From Streptococcus suis (GTDB taxonomy: Bacteria > Bacillota > Bacilli > Lactobacillales > Streptococcaceae), in contig NZ_LR738724.1 of NCBI RefSeq assembly GCF_902702775.1, positions 1,736,001 through 1,800,000 of the forward strand: a DNA stretch of 64,000 bases, given 5' to 3'. Each line of letters starts with the position of its first letter. The stretch's first letter is position 1. Shown here piece after piece: positions 40,442-55,552 of the stretch. The notes beneath the pieces were generated by a model. The model worked only from the letters and a program-made list of their open reading frames with translations, ran no database searches and had not been told where the DNA came from. Made by a program: the position numbers and the translations under genes.

Positions 40442-41386
40442 ATGAAACAAATTTTTCTATCAACCATGACTGATTTAGAAGAAATCCAAACCTTTGAACC
40501 AGGGGCTTGGATTAATTTGGTCAACCCCTCCCAGAGCGAGTCTATGGAAGTGGCTGAACACTATAAGATTGACATCGCTGACCTGCGAGCACCGCTCGAT
40601 GCGGAAGAATCCTCTCGTATCACTGTCGAAGATGACTATACGCTCATCCTGGTCGACGTCCCAATTCTTGAAGAACGAAACAACAAGACATATTATATTA
40701 CTATTCCTTTGGGAATTATTCTAACAGATGATGCGATTATCACGACTTGTTTGGAACCATTGCCACTGTTTGAGCAGTTTATCCATCGTCGTCTACGGAA
40801 TTTCTTCACTTTCATGAAGTCTCGTTTCGTTTTCCAAATTCTCTACCGCAATGCTCAACTCTACTTGTCAGCCCTACGGACCATTGACAGAAAGAGCGAA
40901 GAGATTGAGAAGCAACTCCATGAGGCTACTCGAAATGAAGAATTAATTGTACTCATGGAATTGGAAAAAACCATCGTCTACTTCAAGGCTTCCCTCAAAA
41001 CCAATGAGCGTTTGGTCAAAAAACTTGCTAGTTCCTCACGTCTACTCCGTAAGTATGAAGAGGATGAGGATTTGCTTGAAGATACCTTGGTCGAAACCCA
41101 ACAGGCCATTGAGATGGCAGACATCTATGGTTCCATTCTGAACTCTATGACCCATGCCTTTGCTTCTATCATTTCTAACAACCAAAATACCATCATGAAA
41201 ACCTTGGCATTAGTGACAATCGTTCTCTCTATCCCAACCATGGTCTTCTCTGCATACGGTATGAACTTTAAGGACAATATCATTCCTTTTAACGATATTC
41301 CCTATGCTTTTTGGTGGATTATCCTCTTCGCATTTGCAATCAGCCTATCACTCACCTTCTACTTCATCCGTAAGAGATGGTTTTAA
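40442..41386 (+). CDS. corA: CorA family magnesium/divalent cation transporter
   Basis: 314 residues. Long cytoplasmic helical funnel, then two C-terminal membrane helices with the GMN selectivity motif in YGMNFKDNI near residue 277. RBS AAAGGAGGG. The next gene follows 15 bp later. Fits Mg2+ or Co2+ uptake; the metal cannot be told from sequence. Confidence 0.93.
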   Translation: MKQIFLSTMTDLEEIQTFEPGAWINLVNPSQSESMEVAEHYKIDIADLRAPLDAEESSRITVEDDYTLILVDVPILEERNNKTYYITIPLGIILTDDAIITTCLEPLPLFEQFIHRRLRNFFTFMKSRFVFQILYRNAQLYLSALRTIDRKSEEIEKQLHEATRNEELIVLMELEKTIVYFKASLKTNERLVKKLASSSRLLRKYEEDEDLLEDTLVETQQAIEMADIYGSILNSMTHAFASIISNNQNTIMKTLALVTIVLSIPTMVFSAYGMNFKDNIIPFNDIPYAFWWIILFAFAISLSLTFYFIRKRWF

Positions 41387-41401
41387 CCTAAGGAGATTAA
41401 C

Positions 41402-42058
41402 ATGTCATTTACAGAAATCAACGGATTAACAAAAAAGAACCAAGAATTTATCCATATTGCGACCAACCAACTGATTAAAGATGGAAAGTCTGATAGCGAA
41501 ATCAAAGAACTCTTGGAAGAAATTTTACCAACTATCATTGAAAAGCAAAAAACTGGCGTGACTGCCCGCAATCTCTATGGAGCACCAAGTGAGTGGGCTG
41601 CTAGTAAGACAATTTCTGAACAGGAAAAGAAAGACCAAGTGGAATACAATGAAAATCCATGGTTGATGTGGCTAGATTCTAGTCTTTTCATGCTTGCAAT
41701 TATTGCTGGTATCAATGGTTTGATGAATCTTTTTGGCCAAGGTGCACAGTATGGGCTATTAACATTATTTGTCATCGGTTTCGGTGTTGGTGCAGGGATG
41801 TACTTGATGTACCATTTCGTTTACAGAGAACAAATTAAAACTGGGCAACGTCCTAAATTGCTGAAAGCTATCGCTTTTCTTGGACTTGCTACGCTGGCTT
41901 GGTCAGTCGTTTTCATTCTAGCAGCACTGATTCCAGCCGCATTTAACCCGGTTCTTCCTCCGCTTGTTACTATTCTTATCGGAGCTGCTGCTTTCGGTGC
42001 ACGCTACCTCTTGAAAAAGAAATATAACATTCGCAATGCCATGTCCCCAGTTCAATAA
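41402..42058 (+). CDS. DUF1129 family membrane protein
   Basis: 218 residues. Soluble N-terminal third (about 1-90) that ends in a YGAPSEWA-type stretch, then four predicted membrane helices (about 97-205). The family is common in lactobacilli and streptococci; its function is unknown. RBS AAGGAG; cotranscribed with corA, ending at the terminator just after. Confidence 0.82.
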   Translation: MSFTEINGLTKKNQEFIHIATNQLIKDGKSDSEIKELLEEILPTIIEKQKTGVTARNLYGAPSEWAASKTISEQEKKDQVEYNENPWLMWLDSSLFMLAIIAGINGLMNLFGQGAQYGLLTLFVIGFGVGAGMYLMYHFVYREQIKTGQRPKLLKAIAFLGLATLAWSVVFILAALIPAAFNPVLPPLVTILIGAAAFGARYLLKKKYNIRNAMSPVQ

Positions 42059-42063
42059 TAAAA

Positions 42064-42094
42064 CAAAGCGATTGGAATATTCCAGTCGCTTTTG
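42064..42094. terminator. Terminator after corA operon
   Basis: AAAGCGATTGGA / TCCAGTCGCTTT with a 4-base loop, T-rich on both sides. Confidence 0.85.
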
Positions 42095-42162
42095 TTTATC
42101 TATACAGTTCAGCTATCAAATCGCCCGAGAACCTTATCCGCTGTCACTTGTCTATGTAATCT

Positions 42163-42402
42163 GCTGAAACAGTCTATCCCCAGACTGTGCCTCGCTTTCT
42201 AACTTCTTGGCTCGGGTTGAAACAGTCCATTCAAAGGCTTAATTCGCTTTCTTAATTTCGAGCTCATGAAAAAAATGGTCCACTGGGACATTACTCGCTT
42301 TCTTATTTTCATGCTCGTGAAAAAACAGTCCATTCAAGGACTTAATTCGCTTTCTTAATTTCGAGCTCATGAAAAAATGGTCCACTGGACCATTTTTTTA
42401 AT
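42163..42402 (-). repeat. Tandem terminator-like array downstream of rpsR
   Basis: Four to five copies of a 51-52 bp unit (GAAAAAA-n-GTCCA..GGAC-n-CGCTTTCTTA..CGAGCTCAT). Read on the minus strand, each unit gives a GTCC..GGAC stem followed by a T-run, so it is a series of intrinsic-terminator-like hairpins. The stems vary in sequence but keep pairing. The copy nearest rpsR (42372-42398) is a perfect palindrome AAAAAATGGTCCA/TGGACCATTTTTT and is the real operon terminator. Confidence 0.8.
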
Positions 42403-42637
42403 CTTCGTTTACGAATGGTAAAAGAGCCATAACGCGAGCACGTTTGATAGCTGTTGTTACTTTACGTTGGTTTTTAGCTGAAGTTCCAGTTACACGGCGT
42501 GGAAGAATTTTTCCACGTTCAGAAATGAAACGGCTAAGAAGCTCAGTATCTTTGTAATCAACATATTCAATTTTGTTAGCTGCGATATAGTCAACTTTTT
42601 TACGGCGTTTGAAACCGCCACGACGTTGTTGAGCCAT
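42398..42637 (-). CDS. rpsR: 30S ribosomal protein S18
   Basis: 79 residues, basic N-terminus ([29 protein letters not shown]), S18 pattern [29 protein letters not shown] core. Binds with S6 in the 30S platform. Third gene of rpsF-ssb-rpsR; RBS AAAGGAGAAC. Its stop codon abuts the first terminator hairpin. Confidence 0.97.
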   Translation of the reverse strand: MAQQRRGGFKRRKKVDYIAANKIEYVDYKDTELLSRFISERGKILPRRVTGTSAKNQRKVTTAIKRARVMALLPFVNED

Positions 42638-42668
42638 GTGTGTTCTCCTTTATATTATTAATTTTGAC

Positions 42669-43163
42669 CTAGAATGGTAGGTCATCGTCTGATATATCCA
42701 TTGGATTACTTGCTCCAAATGGACTTTCTTCTCGAGCGAAGTTTGGTGTAGATTGTGCAGGCGCTTGATAAGGTGAGTTGTAGTCATTTCCTCCAGCAAA
42801 CGAGTTGCCAGCTGAATAGCCTCCACCTTGACCTTCACGGGCAGTACGGCTTTCCAAGAGTTGGAAACTTTCTGCAACTACCTCAGTAACGTAGACACGT
42901 TGCCCTTGCTGATTGTCATAGCTACGTGTCTGGATACGACCTGTAACACCAATCAGAGCACCTTTCTTAGCCCAATTCGCCAAATTCTCAGCTTGTTGAC
43001 GCCAAATGACTACGTTGATAAAGTCCGCTTCACGCTCACCGTTTTGATTTTTAAAATTGCGGTTAACCGCCAAAGTAAAAGTCGCAACAGCTTGATTAGA
43101 CGGAGTATAACGAAGTTCTGCATCACGGGTCATACGACCAACCAATACTACATTATTAATCAT
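42669..43163 (-). CDS. ssb: Single-stranded DNA-binding protein
   Basis: 164 residues: OB fold (1-108) with [14 protein letters not shown] and [32 protein letters not shown], then a Gly/Asn/Ser/Gln-rich linker and the acidic tip DDDLPF that recruits partner proteins. Sits between rpsF and rpsR, the usual firmicute arrangement. Confidence 0.97.
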   Translation of the reverse strand: MINNVVLVGRMTRDAELRYTPSNQAVATFTLAVNRNFKNQNGEREADFINVVIWRQQAENLANWAKKGALIGVTGRIQTRSYDNQQGQRVYVTEVVAESFQLLESRTAREGQGGGYSAGNSFAGGNDYNSPYQAPAQSTPNFAREESPFGASNPMDISDDDLPF

Positions 43164-43174
43164 ACAACACCTTC

Positions 43175-43465
43175 TTACGCGTCAAGTTTGACAATCATGT
43201 GACGAAGAATGTCGCCGTTGATTTTTGACAAACGGTCAAACTCTTTAAGAGCTTCATCGTTGTTAGCTTCAACGTTAACGATGTGGTACAAACCTTCGCG
43301 GAAATCTTTGATTTCGTATGCAAGGCGACGTTTTTCCCATGCTTTTGATTCAACGATAGTTGCACCGTTGTCAGTCAAGATAGAGTCAAAGCGTGCTACC
43401 AAAGCGTTTTTAGCTTCTTCTTCAATGTTTGGACGAATAATATAAAGAATTTCGTATTTAGCCAT
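43175..43465 (-). CDS. rpsF: 30S ribosomal protein S6
   Basis: 96 residues, S6 pattern ([51 protein letters not shown]). First gene of the operon, RBS AAAGGAGGAAC. The 73-nt leader carries two hairpins and may serve S6:S18 feedback. Confidence 0.97.
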   Translation of the reverse strand: MAKYEILYIIRPNIEEEAKNALVARFDSILTDNGATIVESKAWEKRRLAYEIKDFREGLYHIVNVEANNDEALKEFDRLSKINGDILRHMIVKLDA

Positions 43466-43492
43466 TGATATGTTCCTCCTTTTGGTCTAATG

Positions 43493-43530
43493 ACTCATGG
43501 TCTAGCCACGAGTAAGTGAGGGATACTCAC
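43493..43530 (-). promoter_or_regulatory. rpsF leader hairpins
   Basis: ACTCATGG/CCACGAGT (43493-43513, one wobble, 5-base loop) and GTGAG/CTCAC (43516-43530). They could be an S6:S18 autoregulatory site, as known for rpsF leaders in other bacteria, but I do not see the published core clearly. Confidence 0.35.
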
Positions 43531-43538
43531 AGAAAATA

Positions 43539-43566
43539 ATTATACCATAATATAGAAAATGTGCAA
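43539..43566 (-). promoter_or_regulatory. rpsF operon promoter
   Basis: On the minus strand TTGCAC (43561-43566), 16-bp spacer, TGG TATAAT extended -10 (43539-43544). Confidence 0.8.
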
Positions 43567-43597
43567 GTGAAAACAGTTTGCCGAAAACATTTTCACA

Positions 43598-43628
43598 AAA
43601 AATAAAGACTGCCCAAACAAAGGGCAGC
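43598..43628 (-). terminator. lplA terminator
   Basis: CTGCCC / GGGCAG (43609-43614 with 43622-43627), followed on the minus strand by TCTTTATTTTTT. Confidence 0.85.
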
Positions 43629-43636
43629 CCTATGGA

Positions 43637-44626
43637 TTAAGCTACAATCGCTTTTGCTACTTCTTCTGTTGTCATGCGTGAGAAGTAGTGTGTTGTATCG
43701 ATTTCTTGGAGTTTCGCAAGTACATCTGCGTACTCGTAGCGAGTGCCGACCAGCAAGTCTTCAATATCCGATACATCACCGATACCGAAGAAGTCTCCGT
43801 AAATCTTGATAGATTCGATGACTGATTTTTCAGCCTTGATGTAGGTTGTGATTTTACCAGCTGGGTAACGCACGCTGCGCTCCACAGTGTATTCTGGTGT
43901 TTGACCGTAGGTCCAATCCCATGTTGCAAACTGCGTATCACGGATTTCTTGGATACGGGCCAAATCATCTTCTGACAAGACATACTCGTCCATGTCTGGG
44001 TATTCTTGCTTCATCTGGTTGAGAATGGCATCCTTGAACTCCAGAACGGTCATCTTCTCAGGCAACTCGTTGTTGATGTTGGTCACGCGGGCACGGACTG
44101 ACTTGACACCCTTGGATTCAATCTTGTCCTTGCTGACCTTGAGGGCACTTGCGAGGACAGACATATCAACATCAAAGAGCAAGCAACCGTGGTGCATCAT
44201 ACGGCCTTTGGCGTAGGCTTGGGCATTACCACAGATTTTCTTACCATCAATTTCCAGGTCATTACGGCCGGTGAAATTCGCCTCAACACCCAGTGTCGCA
44301 AGGGTATCAATCACAGGTTTAGAGAAGGTCTTGAAATCAAAAGCTCCCTCGTCTGCCTTGTTTGAAATAATGGTGTAGTTGAGGTTGTTGAGGTCATGAT
44401 AGACGGCGCCACCACCTGACAGACGGCGAACAACATGGATGCCTTTTTCGTCTGTGAATTCCTTGTTGATTTCTTCAATAGCATTCTGGTGCTTACCGAT
44501 AATGATGGCAGGCTCATTGATCCAAAGGATAAAAATCTCGTCAATATCTGTTAATTCCTTGAAGGCATAGGCTTCGAGGGCGATGTTATAAGCTGGGTCA
44601 TTGCTGTTGTTTACGATGTATTTCAT
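43637..44626 (-). CDS. lplA: Lipoate-protein ligase
   Basis: Attaches lipoate to lipoyl domains such as those on PdhC and PdhD encoded at the end of this window. 329 residues; ligase core with RRLSGGGAVYHDLNNLNYTII and GRNDLEIDGKKICGNAQA, plus the C-terminal accessory domain (about 250-329). RBS AAAGGAG. Own promoter, whose -35 lies in the preceding terminator. Confidence 0.93.
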   Translation of the reverse strand: MKYIVNNSNDPAYNIALEAYAFKELTDIDEIFILWINEPAIIIGKHQNAIEEINKEFTDEKGIHVVRRLSGGGAVYHDLNNLNYTIISNKADEGAFDFKTFSKPVIDTLATLGVEANFTGRNDLEIDGKKICGNAQAYAKGRMMHHGCLLFDVDMSVLASALKVSKDKIESKGVKSVRARVTNINNELPEKMTVLEFKDAILNQMKQEYPDMDEYVLSEDDLARIQEIRDTQFATWDWTYGQTPEYTVERSVRYPAGKITTYIKAEKSVIESIKIYGDFFGIGDVSDIEDLLVGTRYEYADVLAKLQEIDTTHYFSRMTTEEVAKAIVA

Positions 44627-44656
44627 GCAAAACTCCTTTATTGTTAACTAATTTTT

Positions 44657-44685
44657 ATTATAGTGGAAACGATAACAAAAGACAA
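44657..44685 (-). promoter_or_regulatory. lplA promoter
   Basis: On the minus strand TTGTCT (44680-44685), 17-bp spacer, TATAAT (44657-44662). The -35 is inside the terminator stem of the beta-glucosidase operon. Confidence 0.7.
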
Positions 44686-44702
44686 GTCCGAAGACCTGTC
44701 TC
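44675..44702 (-). terminator. Terminator of beta-glucosidase operon (UUCG loop)
   Basis: AGACAGGTC-TTCG-GACTTGTCT on the minus strand, then TTTTGTTAT: a stem closed by a UUCG tetraloop. Confidence 0.8.
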
Positions 44703-44709
44703 TCATATT

Positions 44710-46766
<2,057 letters not shown>

Positions 46767-46777
46767 TTCCCTCCTCC

Positions 46778-47377
46778 TTACAAATCAATCACTTGATTGA
46801 GGACAGGATTGATTACTTTGACTAAGCGAATCTGGTCCCCATCGTATTCTAACTGGCAAATGGCACAGTTGCTAAATCGGAAATCAGCTGGAAGTTCGAT
46901 TTTGTGGTGTAACATAAAGCCCCACATGGCTGCACCATGACTGACAGCCAACACCGTTTTTTCATCCTGTTCTGACACCGTCTCTTCTACCGTCTGAGCT
47001 ACTCGTTGTCCGACTGTACGAATATCCTCACCTCCGAAAGGCACCAAGAGGTCTTCAAATGAATTGGCTCCTGGACGAAACTTGGGCAAAAGCATTTCAG
47101 GTTGTGCTTCGAAAATGCCGAAATCCATTTCTTTGAGCCCTTTTAATTGCTGGACATTCTCCTGACCTGACACAATCTTGGCAGTATCTGTCGCACGTTC
47201 CTGTGTGGAAGAATAGACTGCACCAAACTGGACACCTTGCTCAGCAAAGTAATTCTTAGCCGCCTGTGCTTGCGCTCTGCCATTTTCCGTCAAAGGAGAA
47301 TCGCAGACGCCCTGTACACGACCTTGGGTGTTAAAAAGTGTCTCCCCATGGCGCATCAAATAGATTGTTTTTACCAT
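46778..47377 (-). CDS. Histidine phosphatase family protein (copy 2)
   Basis: 199 residues. LMRHGETLFNTQGRVQG and AVSHGAAMWGF motifs are intact. Lies 8 bp after the second GH1 gene and 11 bp before its paralogue, so all are cotranscribed. The two copies differ most in the central region (FGIFEAQPEMLLPKFRPG against FGAFEGQQEYLNPPLQGD), which may mean different substrates. Confidence 0.85.
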   Translation of the reverse strand: MVKTIYLMRHGETLFNTQGRVQGVCDSPLTENGRAQAQAAKNYFAEQGVQFGAVYSSTQERATDTAKIVSGQENVQQLKGLKEMDFGIFEAQPEMLLPKFRPGANSFEDLLVPFGGEDIRTVGQRVAQTVEETVSEQDEKTVLAVSHGAAMWGFMLHHKIELPADFRFSNCAICQLEYDGDQIRLVKVINPVLNQVIDL

Positions 47378-47385
47378 AAAACCTC

Positions 47386-48876
<1,491 letters not shown>

Positions 48877-49260
48877 TTACACTGTTAACTCAATTTGAAC
48901 ACCTTCAAATCCTAAAACGCACGATTCATAGTAACCATCTCCAGTTACTCTTGGCCCACTGAGAAGTGGGTAATCTGCTGCAACGAGTCGCTCTGTCAAC
49001 TCATTCACAACTTCCTCACTTCCTAGACTAAAGGCTAGATGAATGAGACCTAGATGATTGAGCTGGCTTGGTTTGTCTACCACATCGTCCCTGGTCATAA
49101 TTTCCAGTCGAGCCCCGTCTTCAAAGGTAAGAAAATAGGACTCGAAACTGGTTTTCTGATTATGGTAGAGTTGATTCGATTGAGCATGGAAATAGGTTTC
49201 AAAGAAATTACGCATACCTTCCAAATCCTGAGTGTAGATTGCTACATGTTCTATCCTCAT
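48877..49260 (-). CDS. VOC family (glyoxalase/bleomycin-resistance fold) protein
   Basis: 127 residues from ATG 49260 (MRIEHVAIYTQDLEGMRNFFETYFH), chosen because AAGGAG lies 7 nt upstream. Typical paired beta-alpha-beta-beta-beta modules: IEHVAIYTQDL and HLGLIHLAFSLGS, with ends RVTGDGYYESCVLGFEGVQIEL. A metal-dependent lyase or dioxygenase is possible; no substrate is evident. Its place between beta-glucosidase genes hints at handling an aglycone or reactive side product, which is speculation. Confidence 0.82.
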   Translation of the reverse strand: MRIEHVAIYTQDLEGMRNFFETYFHAQSNQLYHNQKTSFESYFLTFEDGARLEIMTRDDVVDKPSQLNHLGLIHLAFSLGSEEVVNELTERLVAADYPLLSGPRVTGDGYYESCVLGFEGVQIELTV

Positions 49261-49304
49261 GTTGTACTCCTTCCTTAAAGAAAAACGGCACATCGCCGTC
49301 TTCT

Positions 49305-50852
<1,548 letters not shown>

Positions 50853-50865
50853 TCAAATAATATGC

Positions 50866-50871
50866 TATAAT
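50866..50871 (+). promoter_or_regulatory. Extended -10 of AraC regulator gene
   Basis: TGCTATAAT (TGn TATAAT). The ATG at 50870 lies within this box, which excludes it as a start codon. Confidence 0.65.
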
Positions 50872-50899
50872 GATACTATCCTACGAATTGGAGAATTGT

Positions 50900-51814
50900 A
50901 TGCAACCACCATTGACGGATAACAACTTCAAACACGCTGTTGACTATGATAGTCAATTATTGCCTTACAAGTTTTACCACACCAGTGTCATGAACGGGAT
51001 TCCTGATGTTCTTTTTCATTGGCATAATGAATTTGAAATCAACTATGTTTACGGAGGGACAGCTCGCTACCATATCGACTACGATTATTTCAATAGTCAG
51101 GCTGGCGACATTATCCTTATTCGGCCCAATGCTCCGCATTCCATTCACCCGATTGAACAGCGGGGGCACGAGACCGATACCCTCCTCTTTCATCTGGATA
51201 TGCTAGGGGCTTCTCACTTGGACAAAACCAGCATGCTCTATCTCCAACCCTTGCAGACGGATGTCTTCAAGTGTGTTCCACGTATCCAAGCCCAAGACCC
51301 AGGCTATGCAGAAATTAGACAGTGCTTACTAACCATTTTCGAATTGGTCAGACACCAGCCACCCTACTTCGAATTGCCACTCAAGAGTCGACTCTTTGAC
51401 CTCTTCTACCTGCTCTATCGCCACCGCTACATTGTCCGAAAAAATACCGATGATATGTATCGGAAGAATGAAAAACTGCGGTTGTTGATCGAGTACATCC
51501 AGCAACATTATGCCGATAACCTGACCATTGAACAACTGGCAGACCGAATGGGCTATACCAAAACTCACTTTATGACAGTCTTCAAGCAACAAACCGGAAC
51601 TTCCTGCATGGAATTTATCATCCAAGTCCGACTGCGAGCCGCAACCGAGCTCCTGACCAATACCCTCAAACCAGTACTAGAAATCGCCACCGAAGTTGGC
51701 TTTAATAACCTGTCCAACTTCAACCGCCAGTTCAAGCAATACTACCATACCACCCCTAGCAACTACCGCAAACAATTGCGGAAGAATAGGGCCTATACCA
51801 ATTTTGATAAATAA
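50900..51814 (+). CDS. AraC family transcriptional regulator
   Basis: 304 residues from ATG 50900 (MQPPLTDNN) with GGAG 6 nt upstream. N-terminal cupin sensor domain (HWHNEFEINYVYGGTARYHIDYD; GDIILIRPNAPHSI) and C-terminal double helix-turn-helix (IEQLADRMGYTKTHFMTVFKQQTGTS ... VLEIATEVGFNNLSNFNRQFKQYY). Divergent from the GH1 operon, hence its likely controller, responding to a sugar or glycoside. Confidence 0.88.
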   Translation: MQPPLTDNNFKHAVDYDSQLLPYKFYHTSVMNGIPDVLFHWHNEFEINYVYGGTARYHIDYDYFNSQAGDIILIRPNAPHSIHPIEQRGHETDTLLFHLDMLGASHLDKTSMLYLQPLQTDVFKCVPRIQAQDPGYAEIRQCLLTIFELVRHQPPYFELPLKSRLFDLFYLLYRHRYIVRKNTDDMYRKNEKLRLLIEYIQQHYADNLTIEQLADRMGYTKTHFMTVFKQQTGTSCMEFIIQVRLRAATELLTNTLKPVLEIATEVGFNNLSNFNRQFKQYYHTTPSNYRKQLRKNRAYTNFDK

Positions 51815-51815
51815 T

Positions 51816-52063
51816 AGAAAGGACTAGGGCCTCCGTATTTGGTTGAACTGAATACGGGCTACGGACTGTGCCAAAAAGATAAACGAGAACTGGACGCTTG
51901 CGTCGTCGTTCTGTTTCCTACGTCATTTAGTTTTTCTTTTATTACTTCGTTAATTCGCTTTGCCGTACTTCAGTACTGCCTACAGCTCATTGCCTAGTAC
52001 TAAAAGTAAACTAAAAGACTCTATTTTGTCTGTGTCCGCATAACGCCCTTTATATCTTAGATT
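51816..52063 (+). ncRNA. Degenerate structured leader element in front of the monooxygenase gene, split by MITE copy E
   Basis: SD AGAAAGGA (51816-51823) right after the AraC stop codon; arms GGGC-TA-CGGAC (51856-51865) and GTCCG-CATAA-CGCCC (52034-52048); then TTTATATC, 7 nt and the ATG at 52064. The end CGCCCTTTATATCTTAG matches uvrA unit 2 (CGCCCTTTGTATCTTAG). Inner stem CCGTATT/AATACGG. MITE copy E (51920-52023) interrupts the right arm. With the MITE removed, the arm pairs further with 51872-51891. Confidence 0.55.
51920..52023. repeat. MITE-like repeat, copy E (short form)
   Basis: 104 bp. Ends CGTCATTTAGTTTTTC and GTAAACTAAAAGACT, flanked by TA on both sides (TA at 51919-51920 and 52022-52023). 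Most of the internal hairpins are lost. Inserted within the leader element of the next gene. Confidence 0.72.
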
Positions 52064-52393
52064 ATGATCACCATGCATCTTTACTATACTGGACCAGCTG
52101 ACAATGCGCGTGCGTTCGCTCAGGAAATGGAAGCTAGTGGCATTGCGGACCGCATTCGCCAGCAGGCTGGCAACCTGCGTTACCAATACTTTGTACCACT
52201 CGACGATCCCCACTCCATCCTCTTGGTTGATAGTTGGACGGACCAAGCCGCTCTGGATATCCACCATGCTTCTCCTATGATGCAGGAAATCCTAGATCTA
52301 CGGAGCAAGTACCAGCTGACTGTGACAGCAGAACGCTATAGCAGTGATGAAGATGGGATTCCGGAGCAAGATAAGGAGTTTCTTAATCGCTAA
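52064..52393 (+). CDS. Antibiotic biosynthesis monooxygenase (ABM) domain protein
   Basis: 109 residues, single ABM dimeric alpha-beta barrel (MHLYYTGPADNARAFAQEMEAS; RYQYFVPLDDPHSILLVDSWTDQAALDIHHASPMMQEI). In other bacteria such proteins act as quinol or aldehyde-related oxygenases; the role here is unknown. No Shine-Dalgarno is adjacent. The start at 52064 is supported because the conserved TATC of the leader element ends 7 nt before it; an ATG at 52073 is the alternative. Terminator follows. Confidence 0.8.
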   Translation: MITMHLYYTGPADNARAFAQEMEASGIADRIRQQAGNLRYQYFVPLDDPHSILLVDSWTDQAALDIHHASPMMQEILDLRSKYQLTVTAERYSSDEDGIPEQDKEFLNR

Positions 52394-52408
52394 ATAAAAT
52401 TCAAAAAT

Positions 52409-52441
52409 AAAGCGGTCGGCACAATTGCCAACCGCTCTATT
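52409..52441. terminator. Bidirectional terminator between ABM gene and PTS gene
   Basis: AGCGGTCGGCA / TGCCAACCGCT with a short loop, T-rich on the right and A-rich on the left. Confidence 0.82.
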
Positions 52442-52442
52442 T

Positions 52443-54480
<2,038 letters not shown>

Positions 54481-54490
54481 TTTTGTTGAG

Positions 54491-54496
54491 ATTATA
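54491..54496 (-). promoter_or_regulatory. bglP -10 box
   Basis: TATAAT on the minus strand, 11 bp upstream of the RAT site; -35 uncertain because of the overlapping cre. Confidence 0.55.
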
Positions 54497-54517
54497 ATAA
54501 CACATTGCAAATTTTTT

Positions 54518-54531
54518 TGCAAGCGTTTTCC
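54518..54531. promoter_or_regulatory. cre site upstream of bglP
   Basis: TGCAAGCGTTTTCC, close to the CcpA consensus, overlapping the expected -35 of bglP. Confidence 0.75.
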
Positions 54532-54552
54532 GAAGTTTTTTTGACTTTTTTT

Positions 54553-55385
54553 CTAACTTGTTTTTAAACGCTGGATATGAATAGTCAAATAGACTTGTTC
54601 ATCTTTTGACATCTCAAATTGATAAACCTCCGCAATATGCTGACGAATCTTAGTCGTACAAGCAAACGAGTCAGGATAGTTAGCCTTTACCTGTTCATAC
54701 AGAAAGGCATCATTTTGCCCCTCTATAACACCATTGACCACACGTTGAGCAAAATACTGGATATGTGTTACAAATCGATGATAGCTTGTATCTTCTTCAT
54801 AGCTGACAGAGCCAAAATGCAAGCGAACAATATCTAAAATTTGTGTGACAATCTTACTGATGATTTGAGTCTCTTTCCCAAACGCACCATTTTTCTGAGC
54901 ATTTACCAGATGAAGAGCGATAGACGAAGCCTCTCCCTTTCCTAGTTCCAAGCCTAAACGTTCCTGCACCAACTGCAAGGCTTCTAAGCCAATTTGGTAT
55001 TCCTTCGGATAAAACTTACGTACTTCCCAAGACAGCGGATTCTCAATAAAGATACCTTCACGGCATCGCTGAAATACAAAATGTAAGTGGTCTGCTAAGG
55101 CTAGATACAAAGACAAATCAAACTGAACTTCTAAGGTTTCTTCTGCCCTATTGATAATGGCATTGACTACTTCGACTTCACTGCTCTCCATTTGCAGGTA
55201 CAGACTTGATAAATCTGATTGTTGATAGTCATTTTGCAGCACAAAGGTTTTCTCGATTTTACTGGTGTCTAATTCTTCCCCTGCTTTTTTCTGAAAACCT
55301 AATCCTTTTCCATGACAATCAACTCACGGCCCTGCTGATCTATTGCTTGAATGACATTGTTGTTATAAACTTTTTCAATCTGCAT
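54553..55385 (-). pseudogene. licT: LicT/BglG family antiterminator, frameshifted
   Basis: Starting from ATG 55385 the frame reads MQIEKVYNNNVIQAIDQQGR then ELIVMEKD and stops; the second frame resumes GLGFQKKAGEELDTSKIEKTF, then two PRD domains (about 65-275) with their histidines. Restoring one G in the run at 55306-55312 gives VMGKGLGFQKK, the family sequence. So a single-base loss inside the N-terminal RNA-binding (CAT) domain splits the gene. The rest is intact, which suggests a recent mutation or a sequencing error. A remaining internal frame could at most give PRDs without RNA binding. Preceded by its own RAT/terminator leader and a cre. Confidence 0.85.
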
Positions 55386-55411
55386 CTACTTTACCGCCTC
55401 TTTATTCAACT

Positions 55412-55502
55412 GATAAAAAAGAACCTAAACACATAGCAAATAAGACTGTCGCCAGACTATTCACTATCTGCTTAGGTTTTGCCTGCTTATCAGTAACAAT
55501 CC
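55412..55502 (-). promoter_or_regulatory. RAT antiterminator site and terminator in the licT leader
   Basis: RAT at 55471-55502 (GGATTGTTACTGATAAGCAG then GGCAAAACCTAAG on the minus strand). Terminator arms AACCTAAGCAGATAG / CTATGTGTTTAGGTT (55422-55478), followed by CTTTTTT. It is nearly identical to the bglP leader, so LicT would also control itself. Confidence 0.92.
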
Positions 55503-55533
55503 TACTCTTATCTTATCAGATTACAAATCGTTT

Positions 55534-55547
55534 TGCAAGCGGTTTAA
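55534..55547. promoter_or_regulatory. cre-like site upstream of licT
   Basis: TGCAAGCGGTTTAA; in the same relative place as the bglP cre. Confidence 0.65.
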
Positions 55548-55552
55548 AAATC

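Noticed and set aside
42163..42402. Repeat array as a possible CRISPR
   Set aside because: Units are adjacent without unique spacers, diverged, and form terminator stems; no cas genes in the window.
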